DNA from: JAILLW01 sp045640525
GTDB lineage: Bacteria; Bacillota; Clostridia; Lachnospirales; Lachnospiraceae
Assembly: GCA_045640525.1 (NCBI GenBank)
Contig: JAZUFE010000027.1
Location: 1 to 64,000, forward strand
Length of the DNA: 64,000 nt
Direction: 5' to 3'
Under the pieces are notes generated by a model that saw only the letters and a list, made by a program, of their open reading frames with translations, was not told the DNA's origin and made no database searches. Position numbers and translations under genes: made by a program. Shown here piece after piece: positions 8,107-16,695 of the stretch (position 1 is its first letter; the number at the start of each line of letters is the position of its first letter).

Positions 8107-8478
8107 TTAGTCTTCCACAGGTTCTGCCGTTTGGGTTTTAGCCGCATCAACCTCTTCAACTTTGTCCCAGTCTGTCAAATCATCTTCATCCTCAAAGAAA
8201 TCGTCTTCGAAATCTTCGAAATCGTCATCAAAATCCTCCAGATAATCAGGAACCAGGAATCTGTATATTGCATACCCGATAGCAGCACAAACCACAACTG
8301 CGCCTATGATTGCCAATACCCAAATCCATGTATTGTTTTTCTTTTTCTCTTCGATTTCTTTATTTTTCTTTAAAATAGAACCAAGATTCTTTAATTCCTT
8401 GATATCCTTAATATCATATTCTTTAACTGTATCAATCAAATCTTCTACCTTATTGACTGCACCTGAAAAATAATTCAT
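8107..8478 (-). CDS. Single-pass membrane protein with a highly acidic tail
   Basis: This 123-residue protein of unknown function has a Lys-rich N-terminal half, one membrane helix (about 48-70) and a tail in which Asp and Glu dominate (EDFDDDFEDFEDDFFEDEDD). The topology is probably N-inside, with the acidic part outside or at the surface. ATG at 8478 follows an ideal AAGGAGG. It is the last gene of the run that begins with the SPFH gene, directly after pcrA, with its own terminator. The composition could suit cation or protein binding, but that is speculation. Confidence 0.75.
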   Translation of the reverse strand: MNYFSGAVNKVEDLIDTVKEYDIKDIKELKNLGSILKKNKEIEEKKKNNTWIWVLAIIGAVVVCAAIGYAIYRFLVPDYLEDFDDDFEDFEDDFFEDEDDLTDWDKVEEVDAAKTQTAEPVED

Positions 8479-8533
8479 ATTGTACCTCCTTAGAGTTATT
8501 ACATCAGAAAGTATTATACCACCCGGTGAAAAA

Positions 8534-10813
8534 CTAATCAATCTTCTTCAGTCTTGCGAAAGCGGCGTACATTATCTTGGTGCCGACCTCATCAAAATCA
8601 ACCGTCACCTTAAAATCACGTGGTCCCGGTTCAATATCCGTAACCGTTCCTTCTCCAAACTTAACATGAGAAACTCGTGAACCTATATCATAATCCGGCT
8701 TTTCACCGGCAACCGCCTTTTCCACTCCGGCCACACCTTTTGATATGCCCGCAATGTCCAATGATGATAATCCCCCGACATTGCAGACTGACGTTGCGAC
8801 CTTCTTGGTTGCAACTGCCTTAGGTCTACCCAGCGGAGAATAACTCACCGTAGGTTCACTGTATTCATCAATACGCGGTTTAGGAGGTCTGTTATCCATT
8901 AATTCTTTGGGAATCTCTTTGACAAATCTGCTCACTGCATTGTATTGCATCTCACCGCGAATCATTCGTGACCTTGAATAGCACAAGGTCAAATCATCTT
9001 TCGCCCTCGTTATTCCCACATAGGCAAGTCGGCGCTCTTCTTCTATCTCATCGGGGTTGTCCGAGGATACCGTCATATAGCTTGGGAACAGTCCATCCTC
9101 CATTCCTGCCAAATACACATTTGAAAACTCAAGTCCCTTAGCCGAGTGAAGCGTCATTAACAATGCTCTTGGAACGGATGAATCAACTTCGTCAATATCG
9201 GCAACCAAAGCAACTTCCTCTAGAAATTGGCTCAAATTTGCCTCCTCATGCTCCTGCTCATATGCAATAACTTTATTGATTAATTCCTCAATATTGTCAA
9301 TTCGATTCTGCGCATCTTCTTCCGAATCCGCATCAAATTCCTGAATATATGACGTACTTTCCAACAATTCTCTGACCAGTTCGGGCAAAGATATAATCTG
9401 GGCCTTGGCTCTTAGTACCGTAATGATATTCACAAAGCCTTCTATCTTTGCCGCACTCTTTCCCATTCCCGGAATTGTTGAAGCCTTCGCGCAAGCATCA
9501 AAGAAACTCATGTCGTTTATTTGTGCAAATGATGAAATCTTGGCTATCGAAGTTGCTCCTATACCTCTCTTGGGTACATTGATTATTCGTCTGACCGTCA
9601 AATCGTCCCGACCGTTATCAATTGTTTTAAGATATGCAAGAATATCCTTTATCTCTCTTCGTGAATAAAAGTTCACTCCGCCTACAACATTATACGGAAT
9701 TCCTTCATAGACAAACTTTTCTTCCAAAAGTCGCGATTGAGCGTTGGTTCTGTACAAAACAGCGCAATCACCATAATTTATCTGTCCCTGTCGTGCCTTC
9801 CTTGCGACATCGGATGCAATGAACTCCGCCTCTTCATACGCCGTATCAAACATTCTAAGATGAATAAGATTTCCCGACCCCTTGTCAGTCCAAAGCTTCT
9901 TATCTTTTCTTCCTTCATTGTTGGCAATAACCGCATTTGCAGCACTCAATATGTTCTGTGTAGAGCGGTAATTCTGCTCCAAACGTATTACCTTTGCTTC
10001 GGGATAATACTTTTCAAAATCAAGAATATTCCTTATATTTGCTCCTCTGAATTTGTATATGGATTGATCGTCATCTCCCACTACACACAAATTCTTATAG
10101 CCGCCTGCCAAAAGCCTTATCAATTGAAACTGAGCTGTATTGGTATCCTGATACTCGTCCACCATAATGTATTTGAAACGCTTCTGATAATCATTCAGAA
10201 CATCCGGATTGGTTTTCAAAAGTTCAACCGTATTCATTATCAAATCGTCAAAATCCATGGCATTGTTCTTAACCAGAGCATCCTGATACATTTGATAAGC
10301 TTCGGCCATTTTGGCTTTTCGAAAATCTCCTTGTGCTTTGATTCTGTACTGTCCGGCTGTTATCAATTCATCTTTGGCCGATGATATTTCTGCGAGTATC
10401 GTTCGTTCTTTCAGCTGTTTGGTATCAATATTCAGTCTCTTACAAACTTCTTTCATGAGACTTTTGGAATCATCCGAATCGTAAATCGAGAAATTGTTAT
10501 CATAACCGATTTTGTCGGCAAAACGCCTTAGTATTCTGACACAACTTGAATGAAATGTTGTAACCCAAATGGCATCCGACCCCAAACCGACAAGGTCCTC
10601 TACTCGTTCCTTCATTTCGCCGGCCGCCTTGTTGGTAAATGTTATCGCCATTATATTGAACGGGCTTACTCCAATCTCATCTATCAAATATGCAATTCTG
10701 TGCGTAAGAGCTCTTGTTTTTCCCGAACCGGCCCCCGCCAAAATCAGTACAGGACCCTCCGTGGTGAAAACGGCTTCTTTTTGAGGTTCGTTCAATGTAT
10801 CGTAAGAAGACAT
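8534..10813 (-). CDS. pcrA: ATP-dependent DNA helicase PcrA/UvrD
   Basis: A 759-residue superfamily 1A 3'-5' helicase used in nucleotide excision repair, replication restart and removal of recombinase filaments. Walker A is GAGSGKT (27-33); the QxxR-type Q motif (LNEPQKEAV), the DEYQDT box, VGDDDQSIYKFRGA and the late TLHSAKGLEF motif are all present. The C-terminus ends in a Tudor-like segment (VSHVKFGEGTVTDI) typical of PcrA, which contacts RNA polymerase. ATG at 10813 has TTGGAG upstream; a TTG twelve codons earlier is less likely. It lies 14 bases after the preceding YdjH-like gene, so it shares that operon. Confidence 0.95.
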   Translation of the reverse strand: MSSYDTLNEPQKEAVFTTEGPVLILAGAGSGKTRALTHRIAYLIDEIGVSPFNIMAITFTNKAAGEMKERVEDLVGLGSDAIWVTTFHSSCVRILRRFADKIGYDNNFSIYDSDDSKSLMKEVCKRLNIDTKQLKERTILAEISSAKDELITAGQYRIKAQGDFRKAKMAEAYQMYQDALVKNNAMDFDDLIMNTVELLKTNPDVLNDYQKRFKYIMVDEYQDTNTAQFQLIRLLAGGYKNLCVVGDDDQSIYKFRGANIRNILDFEKYYPEAKVIRLEQNYRSTQNILSAANAVIANNEGRKDKKLWTDKGSGNLIHLRMFDTAYEEAEFIASDVARKARQGQINYGDCAVLYRTNAQSRLLEEKFVYEGIPYNVVGGVNFYSRREIKDILAYLKTIDNGRDDLTVRRIINVPKRGIGATSIAKISSFAQINDMSFFDACAKASTIPGMGKSAAKIEGFVNIITVLRAKAQIISLPELVRELLESTSYIQEFDADSEEDAQNRIDNIEELINKVIAYEQEHEEANLSQFLEEVALVADIDEVDSSVPRALLMTLHSAKGLEFSNVYLAGMEDGLFPSYMTVSSDNPDEIEEERRLAYVGITRAKDDLTLCYSRSRMIRGEMQYNAVSRFVKEIPKELMDNRPPKPRIDEYSEPTVSYSPLGRPKAVATKKVATSVCNVGGLSSLDIAGISKGVAGVEKAVAGEKPDYDIGSRVSHVKFGEGTVTDIEPGPRDFKVTVDFDEVGTKIMYAAFARLKKID

Positions 10814-10826
10814 CCGATTCTCCAAT

Positions 10827-11576
10827 CTATCTGTTTATGTTCTCGGTAACATCAGAGAAGTTCCATGCGTATATGTTTACCTCTCGCAAAGGTGTTCCGC
10901 AATACTCGCATATTTTTGCTCCCACTCCCTTAAGTGGTGCTCCGCAATTTGGACAATTCGTTCCGATAGCAAAATCATGCTCGTTGGCCACCTTATCCCT
11001 ATCTTGAATGTATATAACATCAACATTATAACGCGACTGTTTCAAGACATCTTTATTGCCACCGATTATCTGACCGTTCTCATCAACCTGATAGGTGTAG
11101 TATTGACATGACATTTGAAATGTAAGGATACATCTTCCTGATGCCTTACGATAATCCGAAATTTCTGTTCTATGCACCTTAACTGACTTATAATGAGTTC
11201 TAACCCCTTCTCCTTTGTGCATAGTAATCAGATTTGAAAGCTTTTCTTTTAATTCAGGCGACCCCTCACTCAGTAATGCGGCATTCATCGAGTCAATTGC
11301 CAGCAAATAAGAGGTCAGGACGTTTAACGCCCTGACCTTCATCTCATCATACTGAAACTCCGGGAAGTCTTTCTTTATCTTAGGAAGATAAAGACTCGTC
11401 ATTGCATTAAGCGATTTGGGATTCTGCGATTCTTCCATTTCTATATTTTTAAATCCCTCAATAATATCTTTCGTCCCCAAAAACTCTTGTGAGAAGGATC
11501 TTATCTTACCCCTTATGTAGAAGAAGAATATCAGACCCAATACAACCACTCCGGCGAAAATACTTAATCCAATCAT
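10827..11576 (-). CDS. YdjH-like membrane-anchored Tim44-type protein with C-terminal zinc ribbon
   Basis: This 249-residue protein starts with one membrane helix (about 3-22), continues with a Tim44/NTF2-like domain (about 60-185, FPEFQYDEMKVRALNVLTSY near the start) and ends with a zinc ribbon of the CPNCGAPL and CEYCGTPL kind. That order is the one I associate with Bacillus YdjH. ATG at 11576 is chosen because the upstream ATG overlaps its own GGAGGT ribosome site. It sits between the YdjG-like gene and pcrA. In Bacillus the YdjG-YdjH complex works with an SPFH protein and PspA at stressed membranes; transfer of that role here is inference. Confidence 0.75.
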   Translation of the reverse strand: MIGLSIFAGVVVLGLIFFFYIRGKIRSFSQEFLGTKDIIEGFKNIEMEESQNPKSLNAMTSLYLPKIKKDFPEFQYDEMKVRALNVLTSYLLAIDSMNAALLSEGSPELKEKLSNLITMHKGEGVRTHYKSVKVHRTEISDYRKASGRCILTFQMSCQYYTYQVDENGQIIGGNKDVLKQSRYNVDVIYIQDRDKVANEHDFAIGTNCPNCGAPLKGVGAKICEYCGTPLREVNIYAWNFSDVTENINR

Positions 11577-11597
11577 CAAAACCTCCACATATCAATA

Positions 11598-12707
11598 CTA
11601 ATTGGTTAACATACGGATAAGAACTATAATTCCGATTATGACTGCAATTGTCAAAACAACCTTTATTGCAGAAACAGGTGCCTTTCCTGATACCTTTCCT
11701 GTCTGACCGTTAACCATAAACTGATATACTTTATCCTTATATTTGTAGCTTGACAGCCACACGGGCAGTAATAAATACTTATATGTCAAGTTATCAAATG
11801 AAGTCTGCAAATTAACATTTCTTACATGATCCGCATTGTTCTCTTTGAGAATTTTTTCATCTACCGAACGCCTTATTTTCAAAGATATGGATGCTTTAGC
11901 TTTTTCCCAAGCGGCCTTAACACCCAGTGAATACTTCTCAGCTCCGAAACCTGCAACATACTCCGGTTTGTAAGCTTTGTTGTCGGCGGTATTATAAGGC
12001 TCTATTCCCTGCAGCATAGCCGTATCATGTTGATTTGAACCACAGACAAGTTCGTCATCATAGAAATGATTATAGTCACCTCTGGTTCTGTACCAGTCGG
12101 TTACTGTCTGCGTATTTCCGTCTTTACCCTTAACTTTTCTATCCTTACCGTATTCACCCACATAATTGGTTTTGGTATCGGCATCAAATGTCCAATATGG
12201 TAAATATATACCCTTAAAATTCTTAGCCTTAGCTGATTCCTTTGCAAGTTTCGGAGCAAAAAATTTGCTCTTAATCCATGTTGAGAATCTGTTGGCAGCT
12301 TCCTTTTCATCTATTTGAAAAGGGACAACTCCTCCCGGTGCCATTGTTTTGGCATCGCCCGCTTCCATAACCTGATTGGAACCGCAATACGGACATACCG
12401 CTGACAACTCATTCACGTCGTATACCGATTCTGCACCGCAAGACTTACATATTACTGTCTTGGTAGCCAATCCCCAGTCACAGTTTGCTGTATTCTCGGC
12501 TTCATCAAGACTAAGTTCTGCTGCCGATGAGGGTTCCTGTTCATTCTTCTTTACTATAGCCTGCATGTGACCGCAATAGGGGCAGAGTAATCCGCCTGTC
12601 TTAGGATCAAAGTCCATCGTACCACCGCAATCGGGACATTTCTTGTCCGTTTCTTCCATAGTTTGGGCCATATTGATTTCTTCGTTTTCATCAAATTCGT
12701 TTGCCAT
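11598..12707 (-). CDS. YdjG-like membrane protein with two N-terminal zinc ribbons
   Basis: The 369-residue protein has two zinc ribbons (CPDCGGTMD / CPYCGHMQ at about 24-47 and CKSCGAES / CPYCGSNQ at about 88-110), a long soluble middle with a PYWTF motif, and one C-terminal membrane helix (about 345-365). Database names such as replication factor Y-like helicase reflect only the zinc ribbon; there is no helicase domain. The order matches Bacillus YdjG. AAGGAG precedes ATG by eight bases. It lies between the SPFH gene and the YdjH-like gene, and an attenuator-like hairpin sits in its leader. Confidence 0.78.
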   Translation of the reverse strand: MANEFDENEEINMAQTMEETDKKCPDCGGTMDFDPKTGGLLCPYCGHMQAIVKKNEQEPSSAAELSLDEAENTANCDWGLATKTVICKSCGAESVYDVNELSAVCPYCGSNQVMEAGDAKTMAPGGVVPFQIDEKEAANRFSTWIKSKFFAPKLAKESAKAKNFKGIYLPYWTFDADTKTNYVGEYGKDRKVKGKDGNTQTVTDWYRTRGDYNHFYDDELVCGSNQHDTAMLQGIEPYNTADNKAYKPEYVAGFGAEKYSLGVKAAWEKAKASISLKIRRSVDEKILKENNADHVRNVNLQTSFDNLTYKYLLLPVWLSSYKYKDKVYQFMVNGQTGKVSGKAPVSAIKVVLTIAVIIGIIVLIRMLTN

Positions 12708-12728
12708 ACCGTTCTCCTTAATTTTAAA

Positions 12729-12755
12729 CGAGAGGAGGCATATGCCATCCTCTCG
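12729..12755 (-). terminator. Attenuator-like hairpin between the SPFH and YdjG-like genes
   Basis: cgagagga plus ggcat (12729-12741) pairs with atgcc and tcctctcg (12742-12755) with one bulged A. On the minus strand it follows the SPFH gene and is followed by TTTAAAATT, a weak U-tract, 20 bases before the next start. Partial termination would lower downstream expression. Confidence 0.5.
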
Positions 12756-12804
12756 CCATTATCCAGCATATCAAATTCTAAAACATCAACACATATCCCT
12801 TAGA

Positions 12805-14136
12805 TTACTGAATATCAGAATCATCAAAAGGATCGCCGCATTCAGGACAGAATTTCGGAGGATTCTTAGGATCCTCGGGAGTCCATCCACACTTATCGCT
12901 CTTATACAAAGGTGCGCCTGCCGGTTCCTTTGCTCCGCATTCTTGGCAGAATTTTCCTTGGTTAACTGCACCGCAAGAGCATGTCCAACCTGCTGCCGGA
13001 GCCGGTTGAGGCTTACCGCACTCAGCACAGAACTTTCCTGTATTGCCTGTTTTACCGCAAGAACATGTCCAGCCCGCTGCCTGTGCAGTTGCCTGAGGTG
13101 CAGCCTGTGCAGCTGCCTGAGCTGCTGCCTGCTCTTGATCTGCCATTGCGAAAAGGCTCTGGGCATTCATTCCGCCGGCCATATTAGCCATATTCATACC
13201 TGCGAATGCCATCATAGGTCCTGCTGATTCGTTTGCTGCTGCTGACTTCATAGCTTCTGCCTGTGCAGCTGCAATTGTAGCTGCCGCCATCGGTTTGCTA
13301 CGCAATACGGCATTCTTCTGAAGTTCCTTAATCATTGCCTCGTCTTCTTCGGAAGCCTTCATTGTATTAACACCGAATGCTACAATCTGAATACCGCGAA
13401 GTCCGCCCCATTTTTCAGACAAAACATCATTCAATGCATCTGCCAATTCCTGTGTATGTCCCGGAACTGCAGAATATCTGATGCCCATCTCACTGATTTT
13501 GGCGAACGCAGGCTGCAACGCTGTCAGCAATTCGCTCTTAAGCTGACTGTCAATCTGAGTTCTGTCATATGATTCCGTTACATTACCGCAAACATTGGTG
13601 TAGAACAGAATGGGATCTGTAATCTTATATGAATATTCACCGTTACATCTGATTGAAATATCAATATCAAGTCCTATATTGTTATCAACAACTCGGAAAG
13701 GAACCGGATTGGCTGTTCCGTACTTATTTCCCATAATTTCCTTTGTGTTGAAATAATACACTCTCTGATCATGAGCTGTATCACCACCATATGTAATACG
13801 TTTGCCCATAGTCTTGAAAGAATTCAAAATACTCTGACCAAGACTTCCCGAAAAGATAGAAGGCTCTGTTGATGTATCATATGTAAACACACCTGGTTCG
13901 GCACATAATTCAACAACCTTACCGTCATCAACGATAATCATACACTGACCTTCGTTAATGGCAATTGCAGAACCATTTGAAATGATATTGTCCTTACCCT
14001 TATTATTGCCGCCGGTTCTCTTCTGTCCCTTGGTTACCAAAATATCGGCATCCAACGAATCACAGTAAAAATACTCTTTCCATTGATCGGAAATCACTCC
14101 GCCAACGGCACTGGTTAATGCTTTAATCAAACCCAT
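12805..14136 (-). CDS. SPFH-domain protein with C-terminal zinc ribbons (YdjI-like)
   Basis: This 443-residue protein belongs to the stomatin/prohibitin group with C-terminal zinc ribbons (COG4260, Bacillus YdjI). The SPFH domain covers about 30-290; an Ala/Met/Gln-rich region (290-355) leads to three ribbons: CSCGKTGNTGKFCAECG, CSCGAVNQGKFCQECG and a final CGWT...CPECG. Bacillus YdjI is shorter. No membrane helix is visible, so it probably associates with membrane through partners. AGGAGG precedes ATG and a TAGACA-N17-TATAAT promoter lies upstream. It heads the operon SPFH, YdjG-like, YdjH-like, pcrA; no pspA gene is present in the window. Confidence 0.88.
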   Translation of the reverse strand: MGLIKALTSAVGGVISDQWKEYFYCDSLDADILVTKGQKRTGGNNKGKDNIISNGSAIAINEGQCMIIVDDGKVVELCAEPGVFTYDTSTEPSIFSGSLGQSILNSFKTMGKRITYGGDTAHDQRVYYFNTKEIMGNKYGTANPVPFRVVDNNIGLDIDISIRCNGEYSYKITDPILFYTNVCGNVTESYDRTQIDSQLKSELLTALQPAFAKISEMGIRYSAVPGHTQELADALNDVLSEKWGGLRGIQIVAFGVNTMKASEEDEAMIKELQKNAVLRSKPMAAATIAAAQAEAMKSAAANESAGPMMAFAGMNMANMAGGMNAQSLFAMADQEQAAAQAAAQAAPQATAQAAGWTCSCGKTGNTGKFCAECGKPQPAPAAGWTCSCGAVNQGKFCQECGAKEPAGAPLYKSDKCGWTPEDPKNPPKFCPECGDPFDDSDIQ

Positions 14137-14182
14137 TGTTAATCCCTCCTAAACTGTAATAACGTCAAAACGCTTGTCCTAC

Positions 14183-14211
14183 ATTATAGCAAAATTATCT
14201 TTTGGTGTCTA
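14183..14211 (-). promoter_or_regulatory. Sigma-A promoter of the SPFH operon
   Basis: TAGACA (14206-14211, minus strand), a 17-base spacer and TATAAT (14183-14188) lie about 47 bases before the start of the SPFH gene. Confidence 0.7.
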
Positions 14212-14299
14212 TGAGGATTGAATCAAAAATGCTATCATATAAGGGTGAGTGGAGAAGGTTCAGTGAGATATTCACGTACTAAATTATGGGAGAATAAGT

Positions 14300-15928
14300 A
14301 TGATTTACACTAATCAAACAGGCTATCTTCCCAATTCGAAGAAGATAGCAATTTCTACGGTTCCGTGCAATTTTCAAATTATTGATTTTCAAACACAGGA
14401 ATCCGTCTTCGACGGAAGCGTATCGGATGCACTCGAAGACTCAAGCGCCGGCGAAAAGGTATATCGAATCGATTTTACCGACGTAAATACTTCCGGTAAG
14501 TACTATATACTGGCCGGGAACGGTGACAAATCTCACCCGTTTGTCATTTCCGAAAACGTATACGACCAATTACTTACCGATGTATCACGTTGCCTATATT
14601 ATCAACGTTGCGGTTGCGGTCTTTTAGAAACTCATGCGGGAATTTACAAGCGTCCCGTATGTCACACCGAACCGGCTATTATGCTCGAAGATTACCTTTC
14701 GCACAATTCGGAGGCAAAGAAATATGATATGACCGGAGGCTGGCACGATGCAGGAGACTTCGGCAGATACGTTTCGGCCGGTGCGGTTGCGGTAGGTCAT
14801 ATTCTGTACGCCTATGACCTGTTTCCCGAAAGTTTTGATTATAATATGAATATTCCGGAATCCGGAAACGGCATTCCCGATATTCTTAACGAATGCGCAT
14901 ATGAATTACGGTGGATGCTAAAAATGCAAGCTCCGGACGGAGGTGTTTATCACAAACTTACTGCCTTTACGCATGCCGACTTTATCATGCCCGAAGATGA
15001 TCATGATCAATTTATCATATATCCCATATCTTCGTTTTCAACAGCCGACTTCGTAGCTGTAATGGCATTGGCATCCCGCGTATATCAAAAGTTTCTGCCG
15101 GATTTTGCAGCTTCATGTCTTGGGGCCGCTTGTCGTGGAGCCAAATGGCTTTCAACCAATCCGTATGTAGGTTTCACCAATCCTGCAGGATGCAATACCG
15201 GTGAATACGGAGATGATTCCGATATTGATGAACGTCTTTGGGCGGTTTCGGAAATGCTTAGAGTAGACCCGCAGAATCGTACCAAATATCTGGCAATACT
15301 CGATGAGTTGCTTAAAGATGAAAATTCTCTTACCGATTTTGGTTGGACGGACGTTTCGGGTTTGGCCGCATTGTCCATGCTTACCGACCCTTCACATGCG
15401 GTAGGTATGTTTGAAACCGCCATCAAGAAAAAAGTAATGCTCGAAAGTTCGTCATTGCTCGAACTTCTGAGAAATTCCGGCTATTGTCTCGGAATGAAAC
15501 CCGATGATTTCGTATGGGGTTCAAACATGGTGGTTGCCAACCGTTCCATCCTGTTTATATTGACTTCACTTATTATAGACGGCGAGTCCAAAGCCAAATA
15601 CATCAGTGCCGCGCAGGAACATCTGCACTACCTGCTTGGAAGAAATCCTCTTGATATCAGTTATATCACAGGCTACGGTGAGAATGCATTTTCACACCCA
15701 CACAACCGTGTGACCGATCAGGACGGAATCGACGCCCCCATGCCCGGCTGGGTATCCGGCGGCCCTTTCAAATCACCCTGTGATCCTGCTGCCATAGCTG
15801 CAATTCCAAAAGGAACAGCTCCTATGAAATGCTACGTTGATGATGTCGGAAGTTACTCAACCAACGAGATAACCATCTACTGGAATTCGCCTTTGATTTT
15901 CATATTGGCATTTTTGAAAAGCTTATAA
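14300..15928 (+). CDS. Glycoside hydrolase family 9, probably a cytoplasmic cellodextrinase
   Basis: A 542-residue GH9 enzyme: an N-terminal Ig-like CelD_N domain (about 1-85), then the (alpha/alpha)6 catalytic domain. The nucleophile-activating motif GGWHDAGDFGRYV places Asp150 and Asp153; HPHNR and the closing segment with Glu523 (GSYSTNEITIYW) complete the active site. There is no signal peptide, dockerin or carbohydrate-binding module, so it should act inside the cell on imported cello-oligosaccharides, as described for Butyrivibrio Ced1, which has about the same length. GGGAGAA precedes ATG. It is monocistronic, divergent from the SPFH operon, and closed by a strong hairpin. It is slightly richer in GC than its neighbours. 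Confidence 0.9.
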   Translation: MIYTNQTGYLPNSKKIAISTVPCNFQIIDFQTQESVFDGSVSDALEDSSAGEKVYRIDFTDVNTSGKYYILAGNGDKSHPFVISENVYDQLLTDVSRCLYYQRCGCGLLETHAGIYKRPVCHTEPAIMLEDYLSHNSEAKKYDMTGGWHDAGDFGRYVSAGAVAVGHILYAYDLFPESFDYNMNIPESGNGIPDILNECAYELRWMLKMQAPDGGVYHKLTAFTHADFIMPEDDHDQFIIYPISSFSTADFVAVMALASRVYQKFLPDFAASCLGAACRGAKWLSTNPYVGFTNPAGCNTGEYGDDSDIDERLWAVSEMLRVDPQNRTKYLAILDELLKDENSLTDFGWTDVSGLAALSMLTDPSHAVGMFETAIKKKVMLESSSLLELLRNSGYCLGMKPDDFVWGSNMVVANRSILFILTSLIIDGESKAKYISAAQEHLHYLLGRNPLDISYITGYGENAFSHPHNRVTDQDGIDAPMPGWVSGGPFKSPCDPAAIAAIPKGTAPMKCYVDDVGSYSTNEITIYWNSPLIFILAFLKSL

Positions 15929-15933
15929 TAAGG

Positions 15934-15961
15934 TACCCCCGAATATCTGTATTCGGGGGTA
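15934..15961. terminator. Bidirectional terminator between GH9 and DUF1836 genes
   Basis: tacccccgaata (15934-15945) pairs with tattcgggggta (15950-15961) around TCTG. It separates two convergent genes ending at 15928 and 15967; the plus strand continues tcatttta, a modest U-tract. Confidence 0.85.
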
Positions 15962-15966
15962 TCATT

Positions 15967-16638
15967 TTATCTTACATCTTTACTTTTGTTTTCTTTGGTT
16001 TTATCTTCCGACTTTTTCTTCTTATCGTCGCCTTTTTCTTTAGGCTGATACGCCAGGCCATACTCATCAAGAAGTTTTTCTATCAGCAATTTCTTGGCAT
16101 AAACATCATACCCAAGCATAAAAATAAAAGAAAACATCTGAAGCAATTCTCGATCCTTTTGAGGAACGTTAGCAAATGTTTGCAACGCTCTGTCGAATTT
16201 TTGCGCAACATCCTTCTTAAGCTCTTCATTTCTTTCTTCTTCCATGCTAAACACTTCATCGTATATGGTACAAAGATTAATGTCGGAATCCGACCCGAAA
16301 TATCTGTCGGATAACGGATTTAGCATGGTCTGTATATCCTGTATGGACAAAAGCCCCTTACTGTAAAATATGAATATAAGAAGCACTATATGCTCTTTGG
16401 TATATTTCTTCTTTTCCGGCGGAGGCAACAAATCATTCTTGGCATAATTATTTATCATTGTCTTGGTAAGTATCTTGTCCTCGGGATTTCGCAACGCACT
16501 TTTAAGCTTCTTATCCATAAGACTCGTCACCTGATCCATATACAAATCTATATTCGGAAGATCTTCTGTTTTTACATTTTTAATTCTGTCAAAGCTTCCC
16601 AAAATACTGTTTAGCAAATCGTCAGTATCAAGAGTCAT
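15967..16638 (-). CDS. DUF1836 domain protein
   Basis: A 223-residue protein whose first 150 residues match DUF1836, including the IDLYMDQVTSLMDKKL block and the LTKTMINNYAKNDLLPPPEK block with a MerR-like winged-helix appearance. The C-terminus is a Lys/Glu tail. The family is common in Clostridia and Bacilli; a DNA-binding role has been supposed from fold similarity but not established to my knowledge. It stands alone, convergent with the GH9 gene and downstream of the flavoprotein gene. Confidence 0.8.
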   Translation of the reverse strand: MTLDTDDLLNSILGSFDRIKNVKTEDLPNIDLYMDQVTSLMDKKLKSALRNPEDKILTKTMINNYAKNDLLPPPEKKKYTKEHIVLLIFIFYSKGLLSIQDIQTMLNPLSDRYFGSDSDINLCTIYDEVFSMEEERNEELKKDVAQKFDRALQTFANVPQKDRELLQMFSFIFMLGYDVYAKKLLIEKLLDEYGLAYQPKEKGDDKKKKSEDKTKENKSKDVR

Positions 16639-16695
16639 TCTCTTCCCTCCTCACATTCCGAATAATATCAGTATAACACCATTTTGTCTTGAAAA

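Noticed and set aside
12643..13227. Cys/Leu-rich plus-strand frame
   Set aside because: It is opposite the zinc-ribbon region of the SPFH gene; the cysteines are an artefact of the antisense of Gly/Ala/Gln-rich codons.
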